From Gimesia aquarii (lineage in GTDB: Bacteria; Planctomycetota; Planctomycetia; Planctomycetales; Planctomycetaceae): a DNA stretch of 64,000 bases. Both the position numbers and the translations under genes were made by a program. Below, piece after piece: positions 18,319 to 28,644 of the stretch. The notes under the pieces are model-generated. The model had not been told where the DNA came from. It did no database searches and saw only the letters and a list, made by a program, of their open reading frames with translations. Every line of letters starts with the position of its first letter. Within the stretch, counting starts at the first letter, position 1. Where the stretch lies: the NCBI RefSeq assembly GCF_007748195.1, contig NZ_CP037920.1, forward strand, positions 3,919,800 through 3,983,799. Direction: 5' to 3'.

Positions 18319-19632
18319 TCAGTTACAGGTCGCACAGTCTACATCGCAATCAGGTACCTGGACCAAGACCTTTTTAGCGACATGTCGACAAACCTGAACG
18401 GGAACTTCTTTTTCGACCGTTTTGGGAACACAAACAGTATAGGCCTGCTTGACCACTTTCGGTACACGCTTGCAAACCGTAACTTTCCGTGTGCAGGTCT
18501 TTTGCTGTGGCACACAAACCGTGTAGTTCACTTTACGTGTTTTTTCTTCTTTGACATAAGAGCAAACTTTCACGTCACAGGTACGTGTTTCCTGCTTACA
18601 AAGCTTTACCTGATAAGTATACTTTTCAGGAACACAAGTCACTTCGCAAACTTTCACAGTGCGAGTTCGTTTTTCCCGCTTACAAAGCTGAACGTGATAA
18701 GTGTATTTTTCAGGAACACAAACGGTTTCACATACTTTCACAGTACGAGTCCGCTTTTCCAACTTACAACGTTGGACTTCATAAGTATAAGGGACTTGTT
18801 CGCACTTACGTTGATACGAAGTATACTCGACTTTCTTTTTGACAATTTTAGGTACCCAGACGCGCTGTGTGCAAACCGGAGCACATGCAGTCTGACAACA
18901 GTTGTCACAAGTTCCACAATCGCCACAAGCAGGGGCAGGGCAGGCAGACTTGATCGGACGCTCTTCCCAATGCCCTTGATCTTCACAGACCATGCGGTAA
19001 CTCTTCACAGGAACGCATTTCATAACAGTGCGTGTTCCCTGACACTTTTCTGTATAAGGAACTCTGACACAGTACTCTTGCTTGACATCCTTCATAACCA
19101 TTTTTTGAACTTGGCGTGTGCCCGTTCTTGTTTCGGTATAAGGAACGTTCGCGTAGTAATCCTGTTTGACATCATTCCAAGTTGTCTTTTTAACCAGACG
19201 GGTTCCTGTCCGCTTTTCATAATAGGGAACGTTGACTGTGTAAGTCTTTTTTGAAGTTTTCCAAACTGGCTTACAGGCAATGTATTTTTCCATACGCGTT
19301 CGGACTTCGGGGATATGAACCGTATAAGTGTGAGTGACTTCTTTCGTTTCGGGAACCAGATCGTAAACAGTCACATCACGATGACGTGTTTCAGGATGGT
19401 ATTCGGTGCACATTACTTTGCGCATCTCGGTTACCATTTGTGGTACCATCACAGTTCGTTCGACCGTTTTGCATTGTGGTTTGCAGACGACGGTCGCACA
19501 TGGATTACATCCAGTCTGACACGGTGCAGCAGACACACAACATTGCTGCGCCCGGCATTTCCCAGCCTGAGCTGCTGACGTCATCATCGTAATGGCCGTC
19601 AGAGCACATAAAAACTTAAACATTGGTTTCAC
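18319..19632 (-). CDS. Secreted Cys-rich YTV-repeat protein, probable cell-wall component
   Basis: 437 residues with a signal peptide (ending AAQAGKC), then dense repeats of the planctomycete YTV type: TYTV and YTV motifs spaced every ~20-30 residues with basic stretches (RTGTRLVKK, KREKRTRTVKVCE) and over 35 cysteines, including CCxxxCAPVC in the middle. YTV-domain proteins are reported as abundant, disulphide-linked components of the planctomycete cell wall. The 5' region (19633-19837) is AT-rich and must hold its promoter; a strong terminator follows. High codon and repeat regularity fits an abundant structural protein. Confidence 0.85.
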   Translation of the reverse strand: MKPMFKFLCALTAITMMTSAAQAGKCRAQQCCVSAAPCQTGCNPCATVVCKPQCKTVERTVMVPQMVTEMRKVMCTEYHPETRHRDVTVYDLVPETKEVTHTYTVHIPEVRTRMEKYIACKPVWKTSKKTYTVNVPYYEKRTGTRLVKKTTWNDVKQDYYANVPYTETRTGTRQVQKMVMKDVKQEYCVRVPYTEKCQGTRTVMKCVPVKSYRMVCEDQGHWEERPIKSACPAPACGDCGTCDNCCQTACAPVCTQRVWVPKIVKKKVEYTSYQRKCEQVPYTYEVQRCKLEKRTRTVKVCETVCVPEKYTYHVQLCKREKRTRTVKVCEVTCVPEKYTYQVKLCKQETRTCDVKVCSYVKEEKTRKVNYTVCVPQQKTCTRKVTVCKRVPKVVKQAYTVCVPKTVEKEVPVQVCRHVAKKVLVQVPDCDVDCATCN

Positions 19633-19837
19633 TTTCCTCCCCTTTCATTGTTACTTGTAGTTCGCGACCCAAAAAAATGACAATCTCAATTTTCTAATTC
19701 CCTTTAGTTTGGGAAAGAGTTATATAAAGCTATAGGATACCATGTTAATATGGGAATACTACGAATTATAACAACTATATCAAAATAAGTACCAATTTTC
19801 ACAATCAAACGATTAGGTAGACCTGGACACCAGCGTA

Positions 19838-20935
19838 ATGTTAAGAAAACGAGAACTCTGTGCGGCGATATTGATAGTTTTGACGGTCGTAATTCTTGAT
19901 TTTGAGGTCGTTTATGGATTGGAAGGACCAAAAATCTTTTCCAAAATTAAAATTGTGACTTCAAAAGCGGCAAAAATCAAAACTGGTACCGGCACTATTC
20001 ATCAGGTTAGTCCTGGTGAAGTGCTCGTTGTCACACAAAGCAATCAAGAATGGCTGTGGATTCCACTTCTCGGGGGATGGATCAAAGAGACTGATGTCAA
20101 AGCCCCTGAAGCGCTGATTCAACTTCTCGATCAATCTATTCAGGCGGCACCTACCGCTGATCGCTATCAACTAAGAGGAATCGCCTACCAGGCTCTTCAG
20201 CAATATGAAAAGGCTTTGGTAGACTTCAATGCTTCACTCTCTTTGGAATCTGAGAATGCACATCTCTATGTTAATCGGGGAAATATCTGGCGTTTACAAA
20301 ACAAGCCTGTGGAAGCACTGCAAGACCTCAATCGTGCTATCAAACTCGAACCATCCAGCGCAAACGCGTTTCATATTCGTGGTCTGGTTTACTTTTACAA
20401 CCAGGAAATCAAGAAATCGGTCCAGGACTTTAGTGCGGCAATTCGCATTAAACCTCAAACGATTTCTGCTTTGAATGCCAGGGGAATTGCCTACCGGGAG
20501 TTGAACCAATTGGATTCTGCACTACAGGATTTCAATCAGGCTATCAAAGCCAACAACTTCGTATCCGAAGTATTCAGCAATCGTGCATCAGTTTGGGAGC
20601 AAAAAAAACAGTTCGAATCTGCGATCAAAGACTACAAAAGGGCGATCGAGCTTAATCCCTCGTCGGCAATTGCTCACAATGACCTCGCCTGGCTTTACGT
20701 CACTTGTGATGACTCTCGATTTCGTGACTCGACAGCAGCTGTGCTCCATGCTCAAAAAGCATGTGAATTGACAGAATTTGAAGACGCCAACCTGCTCGAT
20801 ACTTTAGCGACAGCTTATCTTGAAAATCAACAAACTGACAAAGCAGTGAAATTCCTCAAAAAAGCGATTGAAAAGGCTCCTGACGATCAAAAAAAAATAA
20901 TAAAAAAGAAGCTCGAAAAAATCAAAAAAGATTAA
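19838..20935 (+). CDS. TPR-repeat protein with N-terminal SH3-like part
   Basis: 365 residues. An N-terminal hydrophobic segment (AAILIVLTVVILDFEVVYG) is a signal peptide or anchor. Residues ~35-85 look like an SH3-type beta barrel (VTSKAAKIKTGTGTIHQVSPGE then WLWIPLLGGWIKETDV). From ~95 on, at least six tetratricopeptide repeats follow, with the canonical A-x-x-x-Y pattern (YQALQQYEKALVDFNASLSL, and similar). The C-terminus is Lys-rich. TPR proteins bind partner proteins; the partner is unknown. No operon neighbour within 200 bases. Confidence 0.75.
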   Translation: MLRKRELCAAILIVLTVVILDFEVVYGLEGPKIFSKIKIVTSKAAKIKTGTGTIHQVSPGEVLVVTQSNQEWLWIPLLGGWIKETDVKAPEALIQLLDQSIQAAPTADRYQLRGIAYQALQQYEKALVDFNASLSLESENAHLYVNRGNIWRLQNKPVEALQDLNRAIKLEPSSANAFHIRGLVYFYNQEIKKSVQDFSAAIRIKPQTISALNARGIAYRELNQLDSALQDFNQAIKANNFVSEVFSNRASVWEQKKQFESAIKDYKRAIELNPSSAIAHNDLAWLYVTCDDSRFRDSTAAVLHAQKACELTEFEDANLLDTLATAYLENQQTDKAVKFLKKAIEKAPDDQKKIIKKKLEKIKKD

Positions 20936-21280
20936 ATTCTGATTCAAGAAATCTTTTTCAGGACGAATTTTAAGGCGATTTTTACCCCAGTGGCTCATTC
21001 CTCTTTGCTACGGCTTTTATATGCAAAATATTCATGAGGAGATTTCCAGACAGCCTCACATTTTTCCCAAAGACGAGGCCATATTATCGATACTGTTTAT
21101 CCAAATTAACGCACTGTCAACTAGGTAAACTATTCCAGAGAATGTGTTCATGATTAAGACACTGTAGAAATCATTCCGATATCCAGTTCTACGGAGCATT
21201 GATGGATCGCTTCCGGTCGGTAGATGGAACTAGGACACACGCGAGTAATCGCCCGCCACCTCGATGAACTGAGCCACCGA
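20936..21280. other. Intergenic, nothing recognised
   Basis: About 345 bases before the HtrA gene. The frame upstream of ATG 21281 stays open to 21224 but the 19 residues look non-coding. No repeat, RNA or clear terminator seen. Confidence 0.4.
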
Positions 21281-22678
21281 ATGATTAAGTGTTTTTATAA
21301 ATTTACACTATGCACCGCTCTCCTTCTCACTGGATTAGGTGCGTTTTGTGAACATAGTGCCGCTTCCGATATCAGAAAAACTCCGCTGGTACGAGCTATT
21401 GAACGTGCAAAAACCTCTGTGGTGAATATCCACAGCGAAAAAACAGCTCGTACCGATGACTCACTCTTCGGTTCCGGAAAAAGCCGAAAAGTCAATGGAA
21501 TGGGAACGGGAATTGTCGTCGACCCCAGAGGCTATATTGTCACGAACCATCACGTTGTGGACGGTGTCGATTCCCTGCGTGTGACAATGATAGATGGCGG
21601 CACGTTTAACGCCCGAGTTATTTCTTCAAACCAAAGCGAAGATCTTGCGATCATCAAGATCAATCCCACAAAAAAATTGACTGTAATGCCGCCAGGAACT
21701 TCCTCAGATTTGATGTTGGGAGAAACCGTCATTGCTGTCGGGAATGCTTTTGGCTACGAACATACCGTCACTTCCGGAATCATCAGTTCGCTCTCACGTG
21801 ATGTTGAAGTGAATGAAAAACAATCATACAAAAATCTAATCCAGACCGATGCCAGTATTAACCCGGGAAACAGTGGTGGACCGCTCCTGAATCTTGATGG
21901 TGAGGTCGTCGGCATCAATGTCGCCATTCGCGCTGGTGCACAACGAATCGGTTTCGCGATTCCCATTGATGATGCTCGAAAAATTATTGCCAACCTGATT
22001 AGTACCGAATTGATCGACCACACTTATCACGGAATTCAAGCCAAAGATGTTAAGCAGGGTGACAAGCAGATGCTTGTACTCAAGCAACCGCTGAAAAACA
22101 GTCCTGCCGAAAAATCAGGTTTGCAAAAAGATGACATTGTCATGAAAGCAGGCTCTGTTAACGTGGTCGACCGTGCCGATCTGGAACGGGCTTTAATGGG
22201 CCACAAGGTGGGTGACACCATCGACCTGTTGATTCGACGTAAAGAGAAAACTCAAACCGTTCAAATCACTCTGGCAGACGTTGGAAATGTTGTTCGCACG
22301 ACTCCTGTAAGTGCCCCCATTGTTCGCGCTCAAAATACAGAAGTTTCGACTGACCCAACCATCAACAAAACATGGGAACTGCTTGGAATTCGTATCGCAA
22401 AGATTCCTGAAACACAAAAACATCTTCTAAATCCTCGCTACGAAGGGGGAATGTTGATCGAAGAAGTTCGTCCAAAAAGCCCTGCCGCCATCAATGGCAT
22501 GCGAAGAGGCGACATCCTGGTTGGACTGCACATCTGGGAGACCGTCAATCTGAGCAATGTTTCCTACGTACTAAGCAACTCAAAGCTGGCCAGCTTTAGT
22601 CCGCTTAAGTTTTACATTCTTCGGAAAAACGAAACATTGTACGGCCATTTACCACTGAATCTCACTAGTTCCCACTAA
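21281..22678 (+). CDS. HtrA/DegP-type serine protease with two PDZ-like domains
   Basis: 465 residues from ATG 21281, chosen because it opens directly on a signal peptide (CTALLLTGLGAFCEHSAAS); an ATG at 21224 would put 19 polar residues in front. The trypsin-like domain has the triad: His in YIVTNHHVVDG, Asp in SEDLAIIKI, Ser in INPGNSGGPLL. A PDZ domain follows (LKNSPAEKSGLQKDDIVMKAG) and a second, weaker one near the end (RPKSPAAINGMRRGDILVGL). The family degrades or refolds damaged proteins outside the cytoplasm. A good terminator follows at 22718-22757. Confidence 0.93.
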   Translation: MIKCFYKFTLCTALLLTGLGAFCEHSAASDIRKTPLVRAIERAKTSVVNIHSEKTARTDDSLFGSGKSRKVNGMGTGIVVDPRGYIVTNHHVVDGVDSLRVTMIDGGTFNARVISSNQSEDLAIIKINPTKKLTVMPPGTSSDLMLGETVIAVGNAFGYEHTVTSGIISSLSRDVEVNEKQSYKNLIQTDASINPGNSGGPLLNLDGEVVGINVAIRAGAQRIGFAIPIDDARKIIANLISTELIDHTYHGIQAKDVKQGDKQMLVLKQPLKNSPAEKSGLQKDDIVMKAGSVNVVDRADLERALMGHKVGDTIDLLIRRKEKTQTVQITLADVGNVVRTTPVSAPIVRAQNTEVSTDPTINKTWELLGIRIAKIPETQKHLLNPRYEGGMLIEEVRPKSPAAINGMRRGDILVGLHIWETVNLSNVSYVLSNSKLASFSPLKFYILRKNETLYGHLPLNLTSSH

Positions 22679-22717
22679 TTGAGACTCTTGGCTTCATCTA
22701 CCTTTATACGATTATCA

Positions 22718-22757
22718 AGCTCGGCGCAATGATCTAAACATGTGCCGGGCTTTTTTT
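22718..22757 (+). terminator. Rho-independent terminator after the HtrA gene
   Basis: AGCTCGGCGCA pairs with TGTGCCGGGCT through 11 positions including two G-U type pairs, with a 12-base loop and a run of seven T at the 3' side. Confidence 0.85.
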
Positions 22758-22911
22758 GTATTAAGTCAGAGTGGTTATTGGAAAATTACTCAGATCATAA
22801 ACCTCTGGCATTCAGACTCTCGCTGTAGATTATATAATCCTGGTATAATAACATTTTGTTAGTGATTCTTTTCAGATAAATAGTCTACTAGAAACAATTA
22901 AAAAGCTTAAC

Positions 22912-23859
22912 ATGCCCCCTCCATTTCACGAATTTGACCTGATTCAATGGATTCGTGAGCAGTGCCCCGATTCACAAACAGATCTTCTGGGCATTGGTGA
23001 TGACACCGCTATCCTTCAACCACCCAAAGGTCGCGAGCTACTTCTGGCAACTGACATGCTGTTGGAAGGGACTCACTTCACACTTCCACCCGCTACTCCT
23101 GAATTGGCAGGTCGCAAAGCGTTAGCCGTGAATCTGAGTGATCTCGCAGCGATGGTGGGTAAACCACATTCGGCACTTGTCAGTCTGGCGTTACCACAAT
23201 CAAAAGGACCAGAATTCGCTAAGGCCGTGATGCAAGGGATAATTGATCTGGCACAGGAATTTCAAGTACAGCTCATTGGCGGCGATACAAACAGCTGGCA
23301 GGGACCGCTCGTTATTAATGTCGCAATTATTGGAACCGCGCTACAGGCACAATCGGTAACACGTTCAGGGAGTACTCCCGGCGATTGGATTTTTGTCACC
23401 GGGGAGTTAGGTGGCAGCATCCATTCGCATCATCTCACATTTACCCCCAGAGTGGATGAGGCAAGCCGGCTGAGTCAATCCGTGACTATCAAATCGATGA
23501 TTGATATTAGTGATGGTCTGGCCTCTGATCTGTTCCATATTCTTGACGAATCGAAAGTAGGTGCCCAAATTAATGCAGCAGAGATTCCCATTAGCAACAG
23601 AGTTTCTCTGGATCAGCAACAGACCTCTCGGTTGCAACATGCTTTATCGGATGGAGAAGATTTTGAGCTACTGTTTACCGTTTCGCCGGAAGACGGAAAA
23701 CGACTTGTAAGTCAAAATCCGTTACAAATTAACTTGAAACATATCGGTCAAATTACGCAAGAGCAGGGCGCCGTTCTCCACCACACAGATGGTTCTCGAA
23801 CTTCGCTCAAACGGACTGGCTGGAAACATTCGCTATCAGATCAAAAGAGAAATGATTAA
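22912..23859 (+). CDS. thiL: Thiamine-monophosphate kinase
   Basis: 315 residues, the usual length. It phosphorylates thiamine monophosphate to thiamine diphosphate with ATP. Seen: N-terminal E-x-x-L/I motif, GIGDDTAIL (metal/ATP-binding Asp pair, ~27-35), [11 protein letters not shown] (~47-57), [14 protein letters not shown] (~70-83), GGDTNSW, and [12 protein letters not shown] near residue 200. All are signatures of the PurM/ThiL fold. Its stop codon overlaps that of rpoN on the other strand by 4 bases. No other thiamine gene is nearby. Confidence 0.93.
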   Translation: MPPPFHEFDLIQWIREQCPDSQTDLLGIGDDTAILQPPKGRELLLATDMLLEGTHFTLPPATPELAGRKALAVNLSDLAAMVGKPHSALVSLALPQSKGPEFAKAVMQGIIDLAQEFQVQLIGGDTNSWQGPLVINVAIIGTALQAQSVTRSGSTPGDWIFVTGELGGSIHSHHLTFTPRVDEASRLSQSVTIKSMIDISDGLASDLFHILDESKVGAQINAAEIPISNRVSLDQQQTSRLQHALSDGEDFELLFTVSPEDGKRLVSQNPLQINLKHIGQITQEQGAVLHHTDGSRTSLKRTGWKHSLSDQKRND

Positions 23860-25346
23860 TATTCGCGTCTCTGGCGTGATGAAGGAATATTCATCGCTTT
23901 ACGATATTTCGTCACGGTTCTGCGAGCGAGATTATAGCCTTCCTTAGACAGTGCCTCCACAAGGGCATCATCGCTGAGTGGCTTATTTTTGTCTTCCGCG
24001 TCGATGATCTCTTTCATCTTCAAGCGGATAATTCCCCAGGCAACGTCTTCTCCATCCGAAGTCTTTGTGCCTCCGCCAAAGAATCTCTTGAGTGGATAGA
24101 GTCCACGTGGAGTCTGAATCCATTTGTCGTCGACAGCTCTGGAAACGGTTGTTACATGGACACCGACCACATCTGCAATTTGCTGCATTTTTAAGGGAAC
24201 AATGTGCTCAGGACCATTATCCAGAAACTCTGTCTGAAAGTCGACGATGGCCTGTGCCACACGTTTCAAAGTACTATGACGCTGTTCAATGGCTTCGATC
24301 AACCATTTGGCAGAATCAATTTTTTTCTTAATGTATTCTTTGGTCTGATCGTCTGCGTTGTTACGTAATAAATTTTGAAAATAGCGGCTAATTCTTAGCG
24401 GTGGCGTGTATTCATTCTCCACTTCGACAACATATTTCCCGTTTTCATCGCGCTTGACAAAAACATCAGGTGTGACCTTCAAAACAGGTTCCGATTCAAA
24501 GCCACGCCCGGGGAAGGGATCAAGATAACGCAAATATGACATCGCGTTCTTTATGGTATCGATTGAATAGCCTGTTTTGCGTTGAATCACGGGAAGACGA
24601 TTCTGCCCCAGGTCATCCAGATGAGAAGAAATCAATGTGACCAGCACTTCTCGAAATGGCGCATCCGGTTTCAACTGGAGCAGCAAACATTCCTTCAGAT
24701 CTCTGGCTCCCACGCCAGGAGGATCACATTTTTGAATCAAACGGAGCGCTGCTTCAGCATCTTCTTGTGAGATTTTTTTCTCATAAACCTGTACGATCTC
24801 AGGTAATGAACTTTGCAACCGACCATTATGGTCCAGGTTTTGAATGAGATATTCACCAAATTCCCGCACTTCCGGAGAGCAATTGAAGAAATGGAACTGT
24901 TCCACCAGATATTCATTAATCGTCTGTTGTCGTTCCGAAATATTCGCAACGGCGTCATTACTACGTTCCATATCATCACTGATACGGTTCGCTGAAGGCT
25001 TCGTGGCTGAAGTTACATTATCTTCCGGCCATTGCTCTGCCATCTCCAATAAACGCTCAAAGTCCGACTCGTTATTCTGCTCATTCCCCGCGATGATTTC
25101 TTTTTCGTCAATCTCATGGCCGTTCGATTCTGAGTTCGCTTGATCACGCAGAAGTTCCGACTCAGTGTCGGGGGTACTCTCGTTGGTACTCTCACGTTCC
25201 AGACAGACGTTCTCTTCCAGTTCCTGGTCGATGCGTTCTTCCAGCGCCTGCAATGGAAGCTGTAAGATTTCCATCGACTGAATCATTCTGGGTGCCAGCT
25301 TCATTTGCTGGCCCAGTTTCATTTGCTGGGAAATATTCAGATGCAT
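23856..25346 (-). CDS. rpoN: RNA polymerase sigma-54 factor
   Basis: 496 residues. Region I is at the N-terminus ([20 protein letters not shown]), followed by an acidic region II (~60-110), the core-binding domain, the helix-turn-helix ([19 protein letters not shown]) and the RpoN box ARRTVTKYR near the C-terminus, which reads the -24 element. It directs enhancer-dependent transcription with AAA+ activators, none of which is in this window. It lies 57 bases behind recR on the same strand, so it may be cotranscribed with dnaX-ybaB-recR; that linkage is not the usual rpoN context. Confidence 0.95.
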   Translation of the reverse strand: MHLNISQQMKLGQQMKLAPRMIQSMEILQLPLQALEERIDQELEENVCLERESTNESTPDTESELLRDQANSESNGHEIDEKEIIAGNEQNNESDFERLLEMAEQWPEDNVTSATKPSANRISDDMERSNDAVANISERQQTINEYLVEQFHFFNCSPEVREFGEYLIQNLDHNGRLQSSLPEIVQVYEKKISQEDAEAALRLIQKCDPPGVGARDLKECLLLQLKPDAPFREVLVTLISSHLDDLGQNRLPVIQRKTGYSIDTIKNAMSYLRYLDPFPGRGFESEPVLKVTPDVFVKRDENGKYVVEVENEYTPPLRISRYFQNLLRNNADDQTKEYIKKKIDSAKWLIEAIEQRHSTLKRVAQAIVDFQTEFLDNGPEHIVPLKMQQIADVVGVHVTTVSRAVDDKWIQTPRGLYPLKRFFGGGTKTSDGEDVAWGIIRLKMKEIIDAEDKNKPLSDDALVEALSKEGYNLARRTVTKYRKAMNIPSSRQRREY

Positions 25347-25403
25347 GTATTATCCGAATCCAAACTCATATGTAATGTAGTGTAAATAAAATCAGCGTCT
25401 TTT

Positions 25404-26030
25404 TTAAAAACGTTGTCGCCCCTGTAACGCATCAGATAACATCTCTTTGTTAGCAAACTCTAGCACACTCCCAGAAGCAATCCCCCGCGCCAATCTGGTA
25501 ATTTCGACATTTTCGTTTTCTAAAAGATTTGAAATATATAAAGCCGTCCCATCCCCTTCGAGTGTCGGGTTTGTCGCCATGATGATCTCGCTGACACCAT
25601 CCTGCTTCACACGACGAACGAGCGCATCAATTGTCAGTTTTTCAGGTCCCACTCCCTCCAGAGGGGAAATCCGTCCTTGTAGAACGTGATAAACTCCCTG
25701 AAAGGAACTAGTTGCTTCCAGAGAAACCACATCGCGTGGTTGCTCTACAACACAAACCAGCTTTTTGTCCCGTCGAGTATCCGCACAGATGTTACAGACT
25801 TCATTTTCGGTAAGGTTGTAACAAACGGTGCAGGGCCGTACGGACTGTTTAACAGCCATGATTGCATCAGCCAACTGCCGCGCATTTCCTTCGGGTATCG
25901 ATAAAATATAATGAGCGAGTCGCTCTGCAGATTTGCGACCAATCCCAGGCAGAGTGGCAAATTGATCGATCAATTGTCCCACACTGGAACCATAAGGATG
26001 AGACTGACTCTCTCTTCCACGTATCGACAT
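25404..26030 (-). CDS. recR: Recombination protein RecR
   Basis: 208 residues from ATG 26030; an in-frame start at 26144 would add 38 residues with no family match. Seen: helix-hairpin-helix ([20 protein letters not shown]), a four-cysteine zinc finger ([16 protein letters not shown]), and a Toprim domain ([17 protein letters not shown] through [10 protein letters not shown]). RecR works with RecF/RecO to load RecA at gaps. It sits downstream of dnaX and ybaB in the order common to bacteria. Confidence 0.95.
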   Translation of the reverse strand: MSIRGRESQSHPYGSSVGQLIDQFATLPGIGRKSAERLAHYILSIPEGNARQLADAIMAVKQSVRPCTVCYNLTENEVCNICADTRRDKKLVCVVEQPRDVVSLEATSSFQGVYHVLQGRISPLEGVGPEKLTIDALVRRVKQDGVSEIIMATNPTLEGDGTALYISNLLENENVEITRLARGIASGSVLEFANKEMLSDALQGRQRF

Positions 26031-26109
26031 AAAACTGAATCTTTTACAACTGAAGAATCGCGAACTCTTATCTGGAGATCGATGAAAACGATCGCCAGTT
26101 AGAAACGTA

Positions 26110-26463
26110 CTAAGCATTCGGATTGAATTTTGCCAATGCCTCATCCAATCCGGGAATATTCATCCCTCCTGTCAGTTGAGCCATTTCTTCGGCGGCCCCT
26201 TCACGAGCCTTTTCCAATGCCTGATTGGTTGCCGCGGTCAAAAGGTCTTCGAGCATCTCCTTATCATCACTGTCGAGTAGAGTCTGATCTATCTTGTAAG
26301 CCAGAATTTTCTGCTGACCATTGGCTTCGACGTTAACCATTCCACCCCCGGCGGAACCCTCAAATCGAAGCTTTCCCAATTTCTCCTGCATTTCCTGCAT
26401 GCGCCCCTGCATCTCTGAAAATTGTTTCATCATGCCGGCGATATTTCCCAGTCCTTTGAACAT
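26110..26463 (-). CDS. YbaB/EbfC family nucleoid-associated protein
   Basis: 117 residues from ATG 26463; a GTG two codons upstream (26469) overlaps the dnaX stop and is also possible. Seen: Met/Gln-rich first helix ([19 protein letters not shown]), the beta core ([18 protein letters not shown]) and the acidic helix region ([16 protein letters not shown]). Members form dimers that bind DNA. Position between dnaX and recR is the classic conserved cluster. Confidence 0.93.
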   Translation of the reverse strand: MFKGLGNIAGMMKQFSEMQGRMQEMQEKLGKLRFEGSAGGGMVNVEANGQQKILAYKIDQTLLDSDDKEMLEDLLTAATNQALEKAREGAAEEMAQLTGGMNIPGLDEALAKFNPNA

Positions 26464-26465
26464 GG

Positions 26466-28238
26466 TCACGAATCCTCTTTTTCATCTTCTGTTTGCTTAT
26501 TTAAAACACTGACCCGCACACTTTTCGCATTGAAAACCGCAAGTGCTTCCTGCAAAAACTCGTCTGAGTCAGGCGATAAATCGCGCTGCTCAACCCGTCT
26601 TTTTGTCAGCGTTGAATTGCTTTCTTTCTCTGCTGTCTTTTCTGACGAGGACTCCTGTAATCGAATTTTGATTCGTTCCCCAGTCAGTTTTTCCAGCGAT
26701 CCTTCGAGTTTGACCATGATTTCCGGTCGCTCGCAGTATTGCTTTGAAAAATTATAGCTCTTAGAGAATTGTAAATCCAGTTGTTTCGGCCCAGAAATTG
26801 CTATTGACTCCACTCCTTTCAAAGAGTCTTTTAGCAGATCTTCATTGATTTCAATGAGTTGCGTTAACAATAAACTTTCCACTCCTGCGCGAAATGGGAT
26901 CAATTCAGCTGTCGAAGTAGCACTTTCAATTGAATTTTGTGTTACAACCGAATTTATTTCACTTTTTTTTTCAATTTTTTTTTGAGTAGGAGGCTCATTC
27001 TGAGTAGATGGATTCACCTCAGGGGTAGAAACAGCGTTTTGCGTGCTGGCTTTAGGCTGCGAGGCAGGTCGCTGGGTGGGAGGTAGGGCAGGGATCTGTA
27101 CCCCATTTGTCAACAGGGAACACAACTGATCCAGATCTTCCAGCAGCGAAATTCGAATTAATGCCAATTCAACCAGTGCTCGTCCATGACTGGCACGAAA
27201 CATTTTATTGCGTGCTTCATTCAGAATTTCAAAGGCAGCCAGACAGGTCTGAATTCCCCAAATTTGAGCTTGTTTCTGTAAACTACTACGGTTAATTTCA
27301 GAGATTGCCAATAAGGTTACCTGATCGGCACCTGTCGCAACCACTGATAAATCTCTTAGATAGTTCAGTAATTGATCGACGAATTCATTGAGCTGCACAC
27401 CAGAATTCAAAGCCGCCTCAAACAGGGCAAGGGCCACATCTCGCTTGCGGTCAATCAAAGCGTCAATCAACTCAATCAACCGCTCATCACTGGCTGTTCC
27501 CAAGATGCGGTGCACACTTTCTGCTGTCAGATGGGAATCGCCAAACGAGAGTAATTGATCAAAAATGGATTGGCTGTCACGCATCGAACCGCCGGCACGA
27601 CGTGCCACAAGCTGGATCGCACTCTCATCCACTTCGACCTGTTCCAATTCTGCAATCTGCTTCAAGCGGTTGCAGATGCTGGTCTCTTCAATGTATCCAA
27701 AATCGAACCGCTGGCAACGAGACAAAATGGTATCTGGCAGCTTATTCGGTTCTGTCGTGCAGAAAATAAACTTCACATTAGGAGGGGGCTCTTCAAGAGT
27801 CTTCAATAAGGCATTAAATGCCTCTTTGGTTAACATGTGAACTTCGTCGATGATATAAATCTTATACTGAGATCGCATCGACTTTACGTTTACATTGGCC
27901 CTCAACGACCGGATATCATCAATCCCGCGGTTCGAGGCACCATCGATTTCTAAAACATCAATGTCACTGCCCACGGAAATATTCTGGCAAACCTCACACT
28001 CTCCACACGGAATGCCCTCTTGTGAATTCGGGCAATTCAAAGCTTTGGCCAGAATGCGCGCCATGGATGTCTTACCGACTCCACGTGCGCCGGTAAACAG
28101 GTACGCATGCGCCACTCGATCAGCACAAATTGCATTTTGAAGGGCTTTGGCTACCATTTCCTGTCCGACGACTTCCGAGAAATTCTGAGGACGGAACCGA
28201 CGGGCCAACACCGTATACTGTATCGATTTATTAGACAT
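26466..28238 (-). CDS. dnaX: DNA polymerase III subunit gamma/tau
   Basis: 590 residues. The clamp-loader ATPase has Walker A (GARGVGKTSMARIL, ~residue 50), the zinc-binding cysteines (CPNSQEGIPCGECEVCQ), Walker B (IYIIDEVHML) and the sensor/arginine-finger region (TILSRCQRF). A Pro/Ser/Thr/Gln-rich linker follows at ~385-440, then a C-terminal tau-like domain that is shorter than in E. coli. No A-run suggesting programmed frameshift to gamma stands out at the linker start. First gene of a dnaX-ybaB-recR(-rpoN) line, with the SRP RNA gene upstream on the same strand. Confidence 0.95.
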   Translation of the reverse strand: MSNKSIQYTVLARRFRPQNFSEVVGQEMVAKALQNAICADRVAHAYLFTGARGVGKTSMARILAKALNCPNSQEGIPCGECEVCQNISVGSDIDVLEIDGASNRGIDDIRSLRANVNVKSMRSQYKIYIIDEVHMLTKEAFNALLKTLEEPPPNVKFIFCTTEPNKLPDTILSRCQRFDFGYIEETSICNRLKQIAELEQVEVDESAIQLVARRAGGSMRDSQSIFDQLLSFGDSHLTAESVHRILGTASDERLIELIDALIDRKRDVALALFEAALNSGVQLNEFVDQLLNYLRDLSVVATGADQVTLLAISEINRSSLQKQAQIWGIQTCLAAFEILNEARNKMFRASHGRALVELALIRISLLEDLDQLCSLLTNGVQIPALPPTQRPASQPKASTQNAVSTPEVNPSTQNEPPTQKKIEKKSEINSVVTQNSIESATSTAELIPFRAGVESLLLTQLIEINEDLLKDSLKGVESIAISGPKQLDLQFSKSYNFSKQYCERPEIMVKLEGSLEKLTGERIKIRLQESSSEKTAEKESNSTLTKRRVEQRDLSPDSDEFLQEALAVFNAKSVRVSVLNKQTEDEKEDS

Positions 28239-28401
28239 GCTTGTTTTCAGAGATCTGAATCAGTAAGAGGCAAACTTCCAATGACGATAATCATCAGATT
28301 CCAGAGTGATTCACAATACGTGACCCTGGTCTGACAATCCAGTGAGAGATTATACTGAATTTGCATCGGGGACTCGAACGAGTCGAACTAAAAATAAAAA
28401 A

Positions 28402-28516
28402 GGGGCGAAAAGCTGCCTCCTCGTACACCTGGAATAAACCATTGTGGGCTGCTTCGGTTAAGATCTGACCCGGTCAACGACTACCCCACCATACTCGGAG
28501 ACAGCTTCTCGCCCCC
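28402..28516 (-). ncRNA. ffs: Signal recognition particle RNA (small bacterial type)
   Basis: On the minus strand the ~115-base sequence closes with GGGGCGAGAAGCTG paired to CAGCTTTTCGCCCC. Its apical part has the domain IV signature GGTCAGATCT ... CGAAGCAGCC, that is, the conserved asymmetric and symmetric loops bound by Ffh. A T-rich run follows the 3' end. Ends are set by the terminal stem and may be off by a few bases. SRP RNA next to dnaX is a common arrangement. Confidence 0.88.
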
Positions 28517-28644
28517 TCATAGATAGCGAATTAACGCTTGGACCATGCATTATGAAGCTAATTTCTCAAGCGTCAAGCCACTGACATTTGAATTCCGGAA
28601 GTGAATCGTCGAAAATCACAAAAATCCGTTCACAACCCTCACTT

